From NCBI GenBank assembly GCA_039587215.1, contig JBDHIW010000055.1:1-11743 (forward strand): DNA of 11,743 bases, in the 5' to 3' direction. Below the pieces are notes generated by a model. That model was given only the letters and a program-made list of their open reading frames with translations, was not told where the DNA came from and did no database searches. Source of the DNA: CAMYLY01 sp039587215 (GTDB taxonomy: Bacteria > Gemmatimonadota > Gemmatimonadetes > Gemmatimonadales > GWC2-71-9). The position numbers were made by a program, and so were the translations under genes. Shown one piece after another: positions 1-6,490 of this stretch (positions are counted from its first letter, which is position 1; every line of letters starts with the position of its first letter).

Positions 1-881
1 GCCAGCTCCGTGACGCGACTCGGATGATCCGTGTGGACGTGGACCTTGAGGAGTTCACCGGTCCCGAGCACGACGATCGACCCGCCGAGCTCCCGCAAGG
101 CGGCGCGCACCTGCGTCGTCGCCGGCAGGTCGGCGCCCCGGACGAGGACCTGCGTGCAGTACTGGTAGTCCTGGTCGGCCGCGACCGACGCCATCGCCGC
201 CGCATCGGGCACGGCATACGCGGGCGTCTCCTTCACGGCGACGATCGGATCGCCGTCGATGAGCCGGACGATGCCCTCGAGCAGTCGCACGAAGCCCTTC
301 GCACCCGCATCGACGACACCCGCTTCCTTGAGCACGGCGAGCAGCTCCGGGGTGCGGGAGAGGGACTGCTGTGCCTTGAGGAGCACCTCCCGCATGAAAT
401 GGCCGAAGTCTCGGGTGCCCGTGGCCGCCATGCGTGCCGCCTCCGCGGCATCGCGCGCCACCGTGATGATCGTGCCCTCGACGGGTTCGTCCAGACCGCG
501 ATAGACGTGCTCTGCGCCAGCGTGCATTGCGTCGGCCACCTGCAGCGGCGAAGCGACGGAGACGTCGCCGAGCGACTCGCGGAACCCCACGAGAAAGTGC
601 GACAGGAGCATCCCGGAGTTGCCGCGCGCACCGAAGACGCAGGCTTCGGCCATCGTGCGCGTGACCGCGGGAAGTTCGGCCCCGCGCAGCGGGCGCACGC
701 TCTCGGCGGTCGCTCGGAGCGTCAGGGAGAAGTTGGTGCCAGTGTCACCGTCCGGCACCGGGAACACGTTGATGCGGTTGAGTTCGTCCCGCCCCGCGTC
801 CACCCAGTCGGCGGCCGCGAGGAGGGACCGCCGAAGTCGCGGTCCGTCGAGGTAGGCGATGCCGGCGCCCAAGGAGGTCAC
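1..881 (-). CDS. DAK2-domain protein, FakA/YloV-like (3' end outside window)
   Basis: The frame is open from a GTG at 881 to the window edge, giving 293 N-terminal residues. Residues 38-50 read NVFPVPDGDTGTN, the nucleotide/Mg-binding signature of DAK2 (DhaL-like) domains, with D44 and D46 as likely metal ligands. Further on come GARGNSGMLLS, YQYCTQVLV and LLKVHVHTDHP, which match the segments following the DAK2 domain in FakA/YloV. In that family the protein is the ATP-binding subunit of fatty acid kinase and works with a DegV-type FakB that carries the fatty acid; the product is acyl phosphate for phospholipid synthesis. The C-terminal domain is not in the window, so a fused DegV-like part cannot be judged. 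The GTG overlaps the rplI stop as GTGA; an in-frame TTG nine bases downstream is an alternative start. It is probably the last visible gene of the S6 operon. Family is confident; substrate is inferred. Confidence 0.9.
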   Translation of the reverse strand, partial: MTSLGAGIAYLDGPRLRRSLLAAADWVDAGRDELNRINVFPVPDGDTGTNFSLTLRATAESVRPLRGAELPAVTRTMAEACVFGARGNSGMLLSHFLVGFRESLGDVSVASPLQVADAMHAGAEHVYRGLDEPVEGTIITVARDAAEAARMAATGTRDFGHFMREVLLKAQQSLSRTPELLAVLKEAGVVDAGAKGFVRLLEGIVRLIDGDPIVAVKETPAYAVPDAAAMASVAADQDYQYCTQVLVRGADLPATTQVRAALRELGGSIVVLGTGELLKVHVHTDHPSRVTEL

Positions 882-1324
882 TTGGCCTTGTCGACCCAGA
901 CCTTGAGTTCACCGTGAACTTCAGGATGAAGACGCACGGGAACCGTGTAGGCGCCGATCGTCTTGATCGGATGGTCGAGCTCGATGATCCGCTTGTCGAG
1001 CTCGACGCCCGACTCCGCCAGCCGCTCGGCGAGGTCCGTCGACGTGATCGACCCGAACAGCCGATCCCCTTCGCCGGACTTGGCCTCGAACCGCAGCTCG
1101 AGTGCGGCGAGTCGCTGCGCGATGCTCTCGGCGGATTCGCGGTCGGCAGCCAGCTTGTCCGCGATGCGGGTCGCTTCAGCCGCCGCGCGCTTCTTGTTCG
1201 CTTCGGTCGCCTCGTACGCTAAGCCATTGGGAATGAGAAAGTTGCGGGCGTACCCGGGCTTCACCTTTACGATCTCGCCGGCCCTGCCGAGGTTGTTCAC
1301 CGGCCTACGCAGTATGACGTCCAT
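878..1324 (-). CDS. rplI: 50S ribosomal protein L9
   Basis: This is a full-length L9 of 148 aa, the usual size. The N-terminal rRNA-binding domain (about 1-50) starts MDVILRRPVNNLGRAGEIV and carries the family signature VKVKPGYARNFLIPNGLA. A long charged helix (about 42-77, rich in K/A/E/R) links it to the C-terminal domain, which includes LFGSITSTDLAERL and ends in VPVRLHPEVHGELKVWV. L9 binds 23S rRNA at the base of the L1 stalk and helps keep the reading frame. The start is fixed by GAGGA overlapping the stop of the DUF2232 gene, 6 nt upstream. The stop overlaps the GTG of the next gene. Its place after rpsF-rpsR is the classic S6 operon position. Confidence 0.98.
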   Translation of the reverse strand: MDVILRRPVNNLGRAGEIVKVKPGYARNFLIPNGLAYEATEANKKRAAAEATRIADKLAADRESAESIAQRLAALELRFEAKSGEGDRLFGSITSTDLAERLAESGVELDKRIIELDHPIKTIGAYTVPVRLHPEVHGELKVWVDKAK

Positions 1325-1330
1325 GAATCC

Positions 1331-2320
1331 TCACGATGAGCGGACTTTGGTCCAGCGCGTGCGAAACTGCAGTCCGACGTCGAGCAGTCCCAGCGCAATC
1401 GCGCTCCCGACAACCGCAGGCAACACCAGCAGAATGATCGTGCCGAGCAGGAGCCAGAGCAAGAACCCTCCCCCAAGTGCCTGGGGAAGGAAGAACACGG
1501 CGACCGCCACGCCCCGCAGGCCGTACAGGGTCGCCAATACCAGAAGCACGTTCGCCGCCAGTGGTTTGAGGATGGCGAACCGCGGTATGAGCAGAAACAA
1601 GAGCGGCGGGATGGCGAGCCAGCCGAGGTGGTCCGAGAATCCGAAGACCCGGAAGGGCCGCGGCGGCGTCCCCCGGGGATCCCGGGCCAGCCGATAGTAC
1701 ACCGCCGCGGCGGCCATGAGTGCACCTAGCACGGCGAGCGCGCTGAGCGCCGGGAAGATTCTCCCGAAGAGCCTGACGGACTCCTGCAGCAGGTGCGCGA
1801 CGTCGTCGGGACGGGCGGATCCCGCTCCGCCGGTGATGTCCACACCCATCCAGAAACTCCCCATCGTGGCGCGTGCCGTCATGCCCACCTGGTGTTCGGC
1901 CCACCAGGACAGCTCCCCCCACGACAGGCGCACGACCGGCAGGAGCCCCGACACCACCACCGCCGTCGTGCCGAGCGCGAGCAGCCCGCGCCCCGTGACG
2001 GAGAACTGCGTCGTATAGGTCAGGATGAGGAACATGGCGGTCGCCCAGACCGTCGCCGCCCGCAGGATGTAGCCGGGCGGCCCCGTGCCTTGGGTGAGCC
2101 ACAGGGCGGCCACGCCCAGCGCGATGCCGGCAAGAACGTGCCCCATCCTCGTCGCCGGTTGCCCTAGCAGGAGCAGGACGCTGAGGGGCACGGCCGCCAT
2201 CCCGATCAGCGGGAACGTGACCTGATAGGCCACGACCGTGAGAAGTACCACGAAGGCCAGCGATGCTCCGAGGAGCAGCTGCCGGCCTGCGCCGCTGGCC
2301 GCGCCAGCCGGCCGGGTCAT
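1331..2320 (-). CDS. DUF2232 (YybS-like) polytopic membrane protein
   Basis: The product is a 329-aa hydrophobic protein with roughly eight to nine membrane segments, at about 14-33, 36-53, 59-77, 84-103, 111-130, 187-209, 231-248, 253-275 and 284-310, and a polar central stretch at 135-185. The C-terminal half has the pattern of the DUF2232/YybS family: a W/P-rich helix (HLGWLAIPPLL), then N257 in a helix leading to LYGLRGVAVAVFF, and a final LDVGLQFRTRW. The family commonly lies between rpsR and rplI or near rplI. It is usually described as an uncharacterised membrane protein, with an ECF-transporter S-component-like fold suggested for relatives. The gene starts 1 nt after the rpsR stop, so translation is probably coupled; no strong Shine-Dalgarno precedes it. 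The family call rests on both sequence pattern and position; no function is claimed. Confidence 0.82.
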   Translation of the reverse strand: MTRPAGAASGAGRQLLLGASLAFVVLLTVVAYQVTFPLIGMAAVPLSVLLLLGQPATRMGHVLAGIALGVAALWLTQGTGPPGYILRAATVWATAMFLILTYTTQFSVTGRGLLALGTTAVVVSGLLPVVRLSWGELSWWAEHQVGMTARATMGSFWMGVDITGGAGSARPDDVAHLLQESVRLFGRIFPALSALAVLGALMAAAAVYYRLARDPRGTPPRPFRVFGFSDHLGWLAIPPLLFLLIPRFAILKPLAANVLLVLATLYGLRGVAVAVFFLPQALGGGFLLWLLLGTIILLVLPAVVGSAIALGLLDVGLQFRTRWTKVRSS

Positions 2321-2321
2321 G

Positions 2322-2543
2322 CTACCGGGCGTAGCCTCGGATATACGGCAGGAGCGCCAGGAATCGGGCGCGCTTCACGGCAGTGCCGAGTTGGCGCTGG
2401 TGACGCGCGCACATGCCCGTCAGCCGGCTCGGTAGAATCTTGCCGCGCTCGGTCGTGAACCGGGAGAGCGTGCGCTCGTCCTTGTAGTCGATGTGCCGGA
2501 TGCTGTTCTCACAGATGGGGCACGTTTTGCGCCGCCGCCTCAT
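2322..2543 (-). CDS. rpsR: 30S ribosomal protein S18
   Basis: This 73-aa protein has the S18 core: a basic N-terminus (MRRRRKTCPIC), IDYKDERTLSRFTTERGKILPSR and the closing GMCARHQRQLGTAVKRARFLALLPY. S18 pairs with S6 on the platform of the small subunit. C8, C11, C45 and H48 form a CxxC...CxxH set, so this looks like the zinc-binding (C+) form of S18, whereas many bacteria have a cysteine-free form. Its ATG overlaps the rpsF stop as ATGA, which would keep S6 and S18 synthesis in step. The gene ends 1 nt before the DUF2232 start, and a small 5-bp hairpin spans that junction. Confidence 0.98.
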   Translation of the reverse strand: MRRRRKTCPICENSIRHIDYKDERTLSRFTTERGKILPSRLTGMCARHQRQLGTAVKRARFLALLPYIRGYAR

Positions 2544-3013
2544 TCGGTACCTCCTTCGGCCGCCGCGGCCGGTGCCTCGGTCTCAGCCGCCGTGGCGGGT
2601 GCCTCGGTCTCGGCCGCCGTGGCGGGTGCCTCGGTTTCAGCCGCCGTGGCGGGTGCCTCGGTTTCAGTCGCCGTGGCCGGTGCCTCGGTCTCAGCCTCGT
2701 CCGGGGTCAGCGGAGCCAGGCCCTCGTTGAGAACGATGAGATGCCGCAGGACCGCGGGCTCCAGCTTGATCTGCCGCTCGAGCTCCGTGAGGCTGTCCGG
2801 CTGCGCGTCGCAGCGCACGATCACGTAGTGACCCACTTCTTTGCCTGCCACCGTGTACGCGAGCGTCCGACGGCCCCAGTGGCTCGTCTCGGTGACGGGA
2901 TTCGGATTGTCGGGGGACGTGATCACCTGATGCAGGCGCGCGAGATGCTCGTCGATCTGTGATTCTTCGAGCGCGCTGTCAAAGATGTACACGAACTCGT
3001 AGGGTCGTGTCAT
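2540..3013 (-). CDS. rpsF: 30S ribosomal protein S6 with a repeated acidic tail
   Basis: Residues 1 to about 100 are a normal S6 domain: it opens MTRPYEFVYIFDSALEESQI, has the central WGRRTLAYTVAGKEVGHYVIV, and ends LEPAVLRHLIVL. S6 binds S18 and helix 22-23 of 16S rRNA. The protein is 157 aa, against about 95-130 for most S6. The extra length is a C-terminal tail made of five 9-residue units (108-152) of the type ETEAPATAA, followed by EGGTE. The start is set by AAGGA 7 nt before the ATG. The stop overlaps the rpsR start. It is the first gene after a 169-bp leader region and is probably where the S6 operon mRNA begins. Confidence 0.98.
   Translation of the reverse strand: MTRPYEFVYIFDSALEESQIDEHLARLHQVITSPDNPNPVTETSHWGRRTLAYTVAGKEVGHYVIVRCDAQPDSLTELERQIKLEPAVLRHLIVLNEGLAPLTPDEAETEAPATATETEAPATAAETEAPATAAETEAPATAAETEAPAAAAEGGTE
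2571..2705 (-). repeat. Five 27-bp in-frame tandem repeats in the 3' end of rpsF
   Basis: Five 27-base units begin at 2571, 2598, 2625, 2652 and 2679 on the plus strand. Each opens with ggtgcctcgg; the first four are nearly identical and the last diverges in its second half. Each encodes one ETEAPATAA-type unit. The period is a multiple of three, so unit gain or loss would keep both S6 and the overlapping rpsR start in frame. This is a minisatellite within a coding region, not a CRISPR array: there are no spacers. Confidence 0.9.
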
Positions 3014-3059
3014 GGCACCATCCTTTGGTCGTTGCGGCCTCGTCCGGTGCAGGCGAGGC
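3014..3059 (-). promoter_or_regulatory. Possible S6:S18 autoregulatory leader of rpsF
   Basis: On the minus strand, GCCTCG (3059-3054) pairs with CGAGGC (3042-3037), closing an 11-nt loop that contains GCACC followed by GG. The loop GCACC (3050-3046) is complementary to GGTGC (3019-3015), which lies between the Shine-Dalgarno AAGGA and the rpsF ATG. Hairpin plus loop pairing would make a pseudoknot that closes the initiation site. Many bacteria control rpsF through a leader RNA bound by the S6:S18 complex, with a conserved CCG in the recognised element; the loop here contains CCG. The pairing is seen in the sequence; its role as an S6:S18 site is inferred. Confidence 0.45.
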
Positions 3060-3078
3060 AGGTGAATGTTGGGCGGAC

Positions 3079-3084
3079 AAGATA
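3079..3084 (-). promoter_or_regulatory. Weak candidate -10 box for the S6 operon
   Basis: The minus strand reads TATCTT (four of six matches to TATAAT) about 66 nt before the rpsF start. A start site a few bases downstream would give a leader of roughly 60 nt that includes the hairpin at 3037-3059. The position 17 nt upstream (TACCGC) does not resemble a -35 box, so this is a weak call, supported mainly by its place between the hppA hairpin and rpsF. Confidence 0.22.
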
Positions 3085-3133
3085 GTCCATCGCTCCGCGC
3101 CGCGGTAGCGCCCGCCCGTAAGTGTGCGTCGCC

Positions 3134-3171
3134 GGATCGGTGGAGGAGCAGGGCCGCTCCTCCACCGATCC
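3134..3171 (-). terminator. Perfect 16-bp inverted repeat after hppA
   Basis: The arms GGATCGGTGGAGGAGC (3134-3149) and its exact complement (3156-3171) enclose a 6-nt loop. The structure begins 11 nt beyond the hppA stop codon and lies before the S6 operon leader. Neither strand has a T-run after the stem, so it is not a canonical intrinsic terminator. Ending or stabilising the hppA transcript is the likeliest role. The arms would also serve as a strong 3' stability hairpin. Confidence 0.6.
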
Positions 3172-3182
3172 AGATGGTGGCG

Positions 3183-5219
3183 CTAGGCGATGAACCAGGG
3201 CGCGAGCACGAGGCTCACGACCGACATCAGCTTGATCAGGATGTTGAGCGACGGGCCGCTGGTGTCCTTGAAGGGGTCACCGACCGTGTCGCCGACCACG
3301 GCGGCGTGATGCGGGTCGGAACCCTTGCCGCCGTGTGCACCGCCCTCGATGTACTTCTTGGCGTTGTCCCACGCGCCGCCGGCGTTGGCCATGAACAGCG
3401 CGAGCATGACACCGACGAGGGTTGCGCCGGCGAGCATCCCGCCCAGCGTCTCGACGCCGAGGAACTTGCCGACCGCCACAGGAGCGATGATGGCGGTCAC
3501 GCCGGGGAAGATCATCTCCCGGAGCGCCGCGCGGGTCGAGATGTCCACGCAGCGCGCGGAATCGGGCTTCGCGGTGCCTTCCATCAGGCCCGCGATCTCC
3601 TTGAACTGCCGCCGCACCTCCTGCACCATGCCCTCCGCGGCGCGGCCTACGGCCGTCATCGTCTGGGCGCCGATGAAGAAGGGCATGATCCCGCCGAGGA
3701 ACAGCCCGATGACGACCTTGGGGTCGACGATGTCGAGCGTGATCGGCGGTGCGCCGACCGGCGTGACCGCGTTGGCGTATGCACTGAAGAGCGCCAGCGC
3801 CGTGAGCGCCGCCGATCCAATGGCGAAACCCTTGCCCATGGCGGCCGTCGTGTTGCCGAGGGCATCCAGCCCGTCGGTGATCGAGCGGACCTCGGGACCG
3901 AGGCCGGCCATCTCGCTGATGCCACCGGCGTTGTCTGCGATCGGCCCGTAGGCGTCGACCGACATGGTCACACCGACCGTCGCGAGCATGCCCACGGCCG
4001 CGATACCGATGCCGTAGAGGCCGGCCTGACTGTACGCCACCCAGATCGTGCCGCTGATGAGCAGCAGCGGGACGGCGGTGGACCGCATGCCGACCGCGAG
4101 ACCCGCGATGATGTTCGTCGCGGGTCCGGTCAGTGACGCTTCGGCGATCGTCCGGATCGGCTTGGCCGCCGTGTAGTACTCGGTGGCGAGACCGATCATG
4201 AGACCGGCCACCGTGCCCGCCAGCACCGACCAGAACGGCCCGAGCGCGTTCTCCAGGCCGGGATTGACCTGATCGTTGAGCACGTACGCGATGATGAGGA
4301 ACAGGCCCGCGGCGATGAAGCCGGCGAGTCGCAGGGCAAGGGCCGGGCTCGAGCGCTCGAGCATGCGGAAGATGACGATCGTCACGATGCTGGCCGCGAG
4401 GCCGCCGAGAATGAACAGCACTGGGAGTGCCGCCGCGGCGGCACGATCGCCGATCATCGGGCTCGTGGCGGCGATCGCGATGGTGGCGATGACCGCGCCG
4501 ACGTAACTCTCGAAGATGTCCGCGCCCATGCCCGCGACGTCGCCGACGTTGTCGCCGACGTTGTCCGCGATGGTCGCCGGGTTCCGGGGGTCGTCCTCGG
4601 GGATGCCGGCTTCCACTTTGCCGACCAGGTCGGCGCCGACGTCGGCAGCCTTCGTGTAGATGCCGCCGCCCACGCGCGCAAAGAGCGCGATCGACGACGC
4701 GCCCATCGCGAACCCGGTGATGATCCCTGAGAAGCCCGCCCAATCCGCGACCGCGGGATCACCGAGGAACAAGAAGAGCACCGCGCCGATGCCGAGGAGA
4801 CCCAAGCTCGCCACGGCGAGACCCATCACGGCGCCGCCGTTGAACGCGACCCGCAGCGCCTTGGCCTGCCCCTCGCTGCGTGCCGCTTCGCTCGTCCGCG
4901 AGTTGGCGGCGGTCGCCGACTGCATACCGAAGAAGCCCGCGAGGATCGAGCAGATCCCCCCGAACAGGTAGGCGACTGCCGTGCTCCAGCTCAGCGCGAT
5001 GCCGAGCAGGATCGCCACGACCACGAGGAACGGCACCAGGTAGACGTACTCGCGACGCAGGAACGCCATGGCGCCGTCGTGAATCGCGTTCGCCAGCTCC
5101 TGCATCTTCTCGTCACCGGGGGATTGTGCCTTGACGTAGAAGAACGTCACCAGCGCGATGGCGAGTCCCACGGCGCCCGCTACCACCGAGGTCATCGGAA
5201 GGAAACCAAAATCACTCAC
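3183..5219 (-). CDS. hppA: Membrane-bound ion-pumping pyrophosphatase
   Basis: This 678-aa polytopic protein hydrolyses pyrophosphate and uses the energy to move H+ or Na+ across the inner membrane. The PPi/Mg site is complete: GGGIYTKAADVGADLVGK at 184-201, then PEDDPRNPATIADNVGDNVGD at about 207-227, DAYGPIADNAGG around 422-433, and AWDNAKKYIE at 616-625 with the late GDTVGDPFKDTSGPSLN at 643-659. GNTTAAMGKG at 455-464 has Ala459 and Gly462 where K+-independent enzymes carry Lys and Thr, so this belongs to the K+-dependent class. D234 is followed by E237, with Gly at 241. The GTG start at 5219 overlaps the pth stop as GTGA, with AGGAG 7 nt upstream; ATG at 5195 is a less likely alternative. 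A strong hairpin follows the stop. The family is certain; the pumped ion is not settled. Confidence 0.97.
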   Translation of the reverse strand: MSDFGFLPMTSVVAGAVGLAIALVTFFYVKAQSPGDEKMQELANAIHDGAMAFLRREYVYLVPFLVVVAILLGIALSWSTAVAYLFGGICSILAGFFGMQSATAANSRTSEAARSEGQAKALRVAFNGGAVMGLAVASLGLLGIGAVLFLFLGDPAVADWAGFSGIITGFAMGASSIALFARVGGGIYTKAADVGADLVGKVEAGIPEDDPRNPATIADNVGDNVGDVAGMGADIFESYVGAVIATIAIAATSPMIGDRAAAAALPVLFILGGLAASIVTIVIFRMLERSSPALALRLAGFIAAGLFLIIAYVLNDQVNPGLENALGPFWSVLAGTVAGLMIGLATEYYTAAKPIRTIAEASLTGPATNIIAGLAVGMRSTAVPLLLISGTIWVAYSQAGLYGIGIAAVGMLATVGVTMSVDAYGPIADNAGGISEMAGLGPEVRSITDGLDALGNTTAAMGKGFAIGSAALTALALFSAYANAVTPVGAPPITLDIVDPKVVIGLFLGGIMPFFIGAQTMTAVGRAAEGMVQEVRRQFKEIAGLMEGTAKPDSARCVDISTRAALREMIFPGVTAIIAPVAVGKFLGVETLGGMLAGATLVGVMLALFMANAGGAWDNAKKYIEGGAHGGKGSDPHHAAVVGDTVGDPFKDTSGPSLNILIKLMSVVSLVLAPWFIA

Positions 5220-5797
5220 TCGTCGACTCCTCGTCGATTGAACTGGTTCATCGCCGTTTCGATCCCTTCGGCGACCCAACACTCGATTGCGTCGCGCACG
5301 TCCGGCGCGATGTCCAACAACTCGTCCAACTCGGTCTTCGGGAACGGCTCCAGCACGTAGCCGGCCGTGTCCCCGATGCCCGAGGGCAACGGCCCGACTC
5401 CGAGCCGCAGCCTGGCGTACTCGGTCGTTCCCAACGCGTCCTGCACGCTCCGCAGCCCGTTATGTCCGCCCGCGGACCCGCGCGCACGCACCCGGAACGT
5501 CCCACCGGGGAGGGCGAAGTCGTCCACCATGACGAGGAGATCTCGTGCAGGTTCGAACCCCGCCTGGCCGATCAGGCCTGCGAGGGCCCGTCCGCTCCGA
5601 TTCATGTACGTGCGGGGCTTCACGACCGTCAGGTCGCTGCCCGCGCACGTGCCGACGCTGACCGCGGCGGCGCCCTCCCGTCGGAAGGGCGGGAACTCCC
5701 AGTGATCGGTCAGGAGGTCCGCCATGATGAATCCGGCGTTGTGCCGGGTCAGGGCATACGTCGGCCCCGGGTTGCCCAGCGCGACGAGGGCACGCAG
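5216..5797 (-). CDS. pth: Peptidyl-tRNA hydrolase, probable CTG start
   Basis: Pth cleaves the ester bond of peptidyl-tRNAs that drop off the ribosome, recycling tRNA. Read from CTG at 5797 the protein is 193 aa, the normal size, and begins (M)RALVALGNPGPTYALTRHNAGF, which lines up with the family opening MxxIVGLGNPGxxYxxTRHNxGF. N9 and the catalytic H19 lie in this segment. Further motifs are KPRTYMNRSG, LLVMVDDFALP and GSAGGHNGLRSV. The first in-frame ATG (5725) would remove the catalytic His, and no ATG, GTG or TTG lies in frame at the right place upstream. GGAGGAG ends 5 nt before the CTG. The gene follows rplY by 2 nt and overlaps hppA by 4 nt. The rplY-pth pair is a common bacterial neighbourhood. 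Confidence 0.93.
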   Translation of the reverse strand: MRALVALGNPGPTYALTRHNAGFIMADLLTDHWEFPPFRREGAAAVSVGTCAGSDLTVVKPRTYMNRSGRALAGLIGQAGFEPARDLLVMVDDFALPGGTFRVRARGSAGGHNGLRSVQDALGTTEYARLRLGVGPLPSGIGDTAGYVLEPFPKTELDELLDIAPDVRDAIECWVAEGIETAMNQFNRRGVDE

Positions 5798-5799
5798 GG

Positions 5800-6462
5800 C
5801 TACTCCTCCGGAGTGTCTTCGTCGGCCTCCCTGGGCTTCCGAATGAGCTCGGGTTCCACCGCGTCCTCTTCCTCGACCTCGGCTTCTTCGGTCGGCTCGG
5901 CCTCGACGCGCGGAGGCACCACGGTGCAGACGGTGGCCGAGTCGTCGTCCAGAATCTTGGCGTCCGGGATGTCGAGGTCGCTGATGTGCAGCGAGTGGCC
6001 GACGCTCAGTTCCGTCACGTCGAGTTCGACGTGATCCGGCAGATGGCGCGGGAGAACCTCGATGGAAACCTCGCGCATGAACTGCTCCAGGATACCGCCT
6101 TGGTTCCGCACGCCGTCGGACGTCCCGACCAGCCGGAGCGGAACCTGGACGGTGAGCGTCACCCCGGCGTGGATCTCGTAGAAGTCCACATGGGTCACGG
6201 TCCGCCGTACCGGGTGCCGCTGAATGTCCCGGATCAGGGTCTGGACCTCCGTCCCTTCGACGTCGAGCTGGATCACCGTCGAACTCGTCGCCCCCGACTT
6301 GAGGAGCTTGTCGAAGTCGGGCGCGGACAGAGCCAGCGCCTCCGGATCGCGACCGCTGCCGTAGATGACCGCCGGGACGCCGCCGGCGAGGCGGGTCTGG
6401 CGGGCCGGCCCCTTGCCGGTGTCCGTGCGGCGCGTTGCGCTGAGCTTCAATGTCTGACTCAT
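5800..6462 (-). CDS. rplY: 50S ribosomal protein L25/general stress protein Ctc
   Basis: This is a 220-aa long-form L25 (TL5/Ctc). Residues 1-95 form the 5S rRNA-binding domain: LKLSATRRTDTGKGPARQTR, GGVPAVIYGSG, and TVTHVDFYEI at its end. Residues about 98-185 form the C-terminal beta domain seen in TL5 (VPLRLVGTSDGVRNQGGILEQ, LPDHVELDVTELSVGHSLHISDL). A strongly acidic tail (about 186-220, rich in Glu and Asp) follows; similar tails occur in other long L25 proteins. AGGAAG 5 nt before the ATG sets the start. The gene lies 28 nt after prs and 2 nt before pth, so prs-rplY-pth is probably one transcript. Confidence 0.97.
   Translation of the reverse strand: MSQTLKLSATRRTDTGKGPARQTRLAGGVPAVIYGSGRDPEALALSAPDFDKLLKSGATSSTVIQLDVEGTEVQTLIRDIQRHPVRRTVTHVDFYEIHAGVTLTVQVPLRLVGTSDGVRNQGGILEQFMREVSIEVLPRHLPDHVELDVTELSVGHSLHISDLDIPDAKILDDDSATVCTVVPPRVEAEPTEEAEVEEEDAVEPELIRKPREADEDTPEE
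5803..5809 (-). promoter_or_regulatory. Shine-Dalgarno site that fixes the pth CTG start
   Basis: GGAGGAG on the minus strand is formed by the last sense codons of rplY. It is followed by TAGCC and then CTG at 5797. It is one of the strongest ribosome binding sites in the window and has the right spacing only for that CTG. Confidence 0.7.
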
Positions 6463-6490
6463 CGTTGCTTCCTGCGTGTTCGTTGGTTCG

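Noticed and set aside
2571..2705. Repeat array as a possible CRISPR
   Set aside because: Units are directly joined with no spacers, lie in frame in rpsF, and no cas gene is nearby.
3066..4136. 356-aa plus-strand open frame opposite hppA
   Set aside because: It is rich in Arg, Asp, His and Gly with no recognisable motif, and lies antisense to a certain gene. It is a GC-driven shadow frame.
5220..5282. Longer hppA start inside pth
   Set aside because: It adds a charged Arg/Asp-rich stretch ahead of the first membrane helix, whereas family members begin close to that helix. GTG at 5219 has a good ribosome site.
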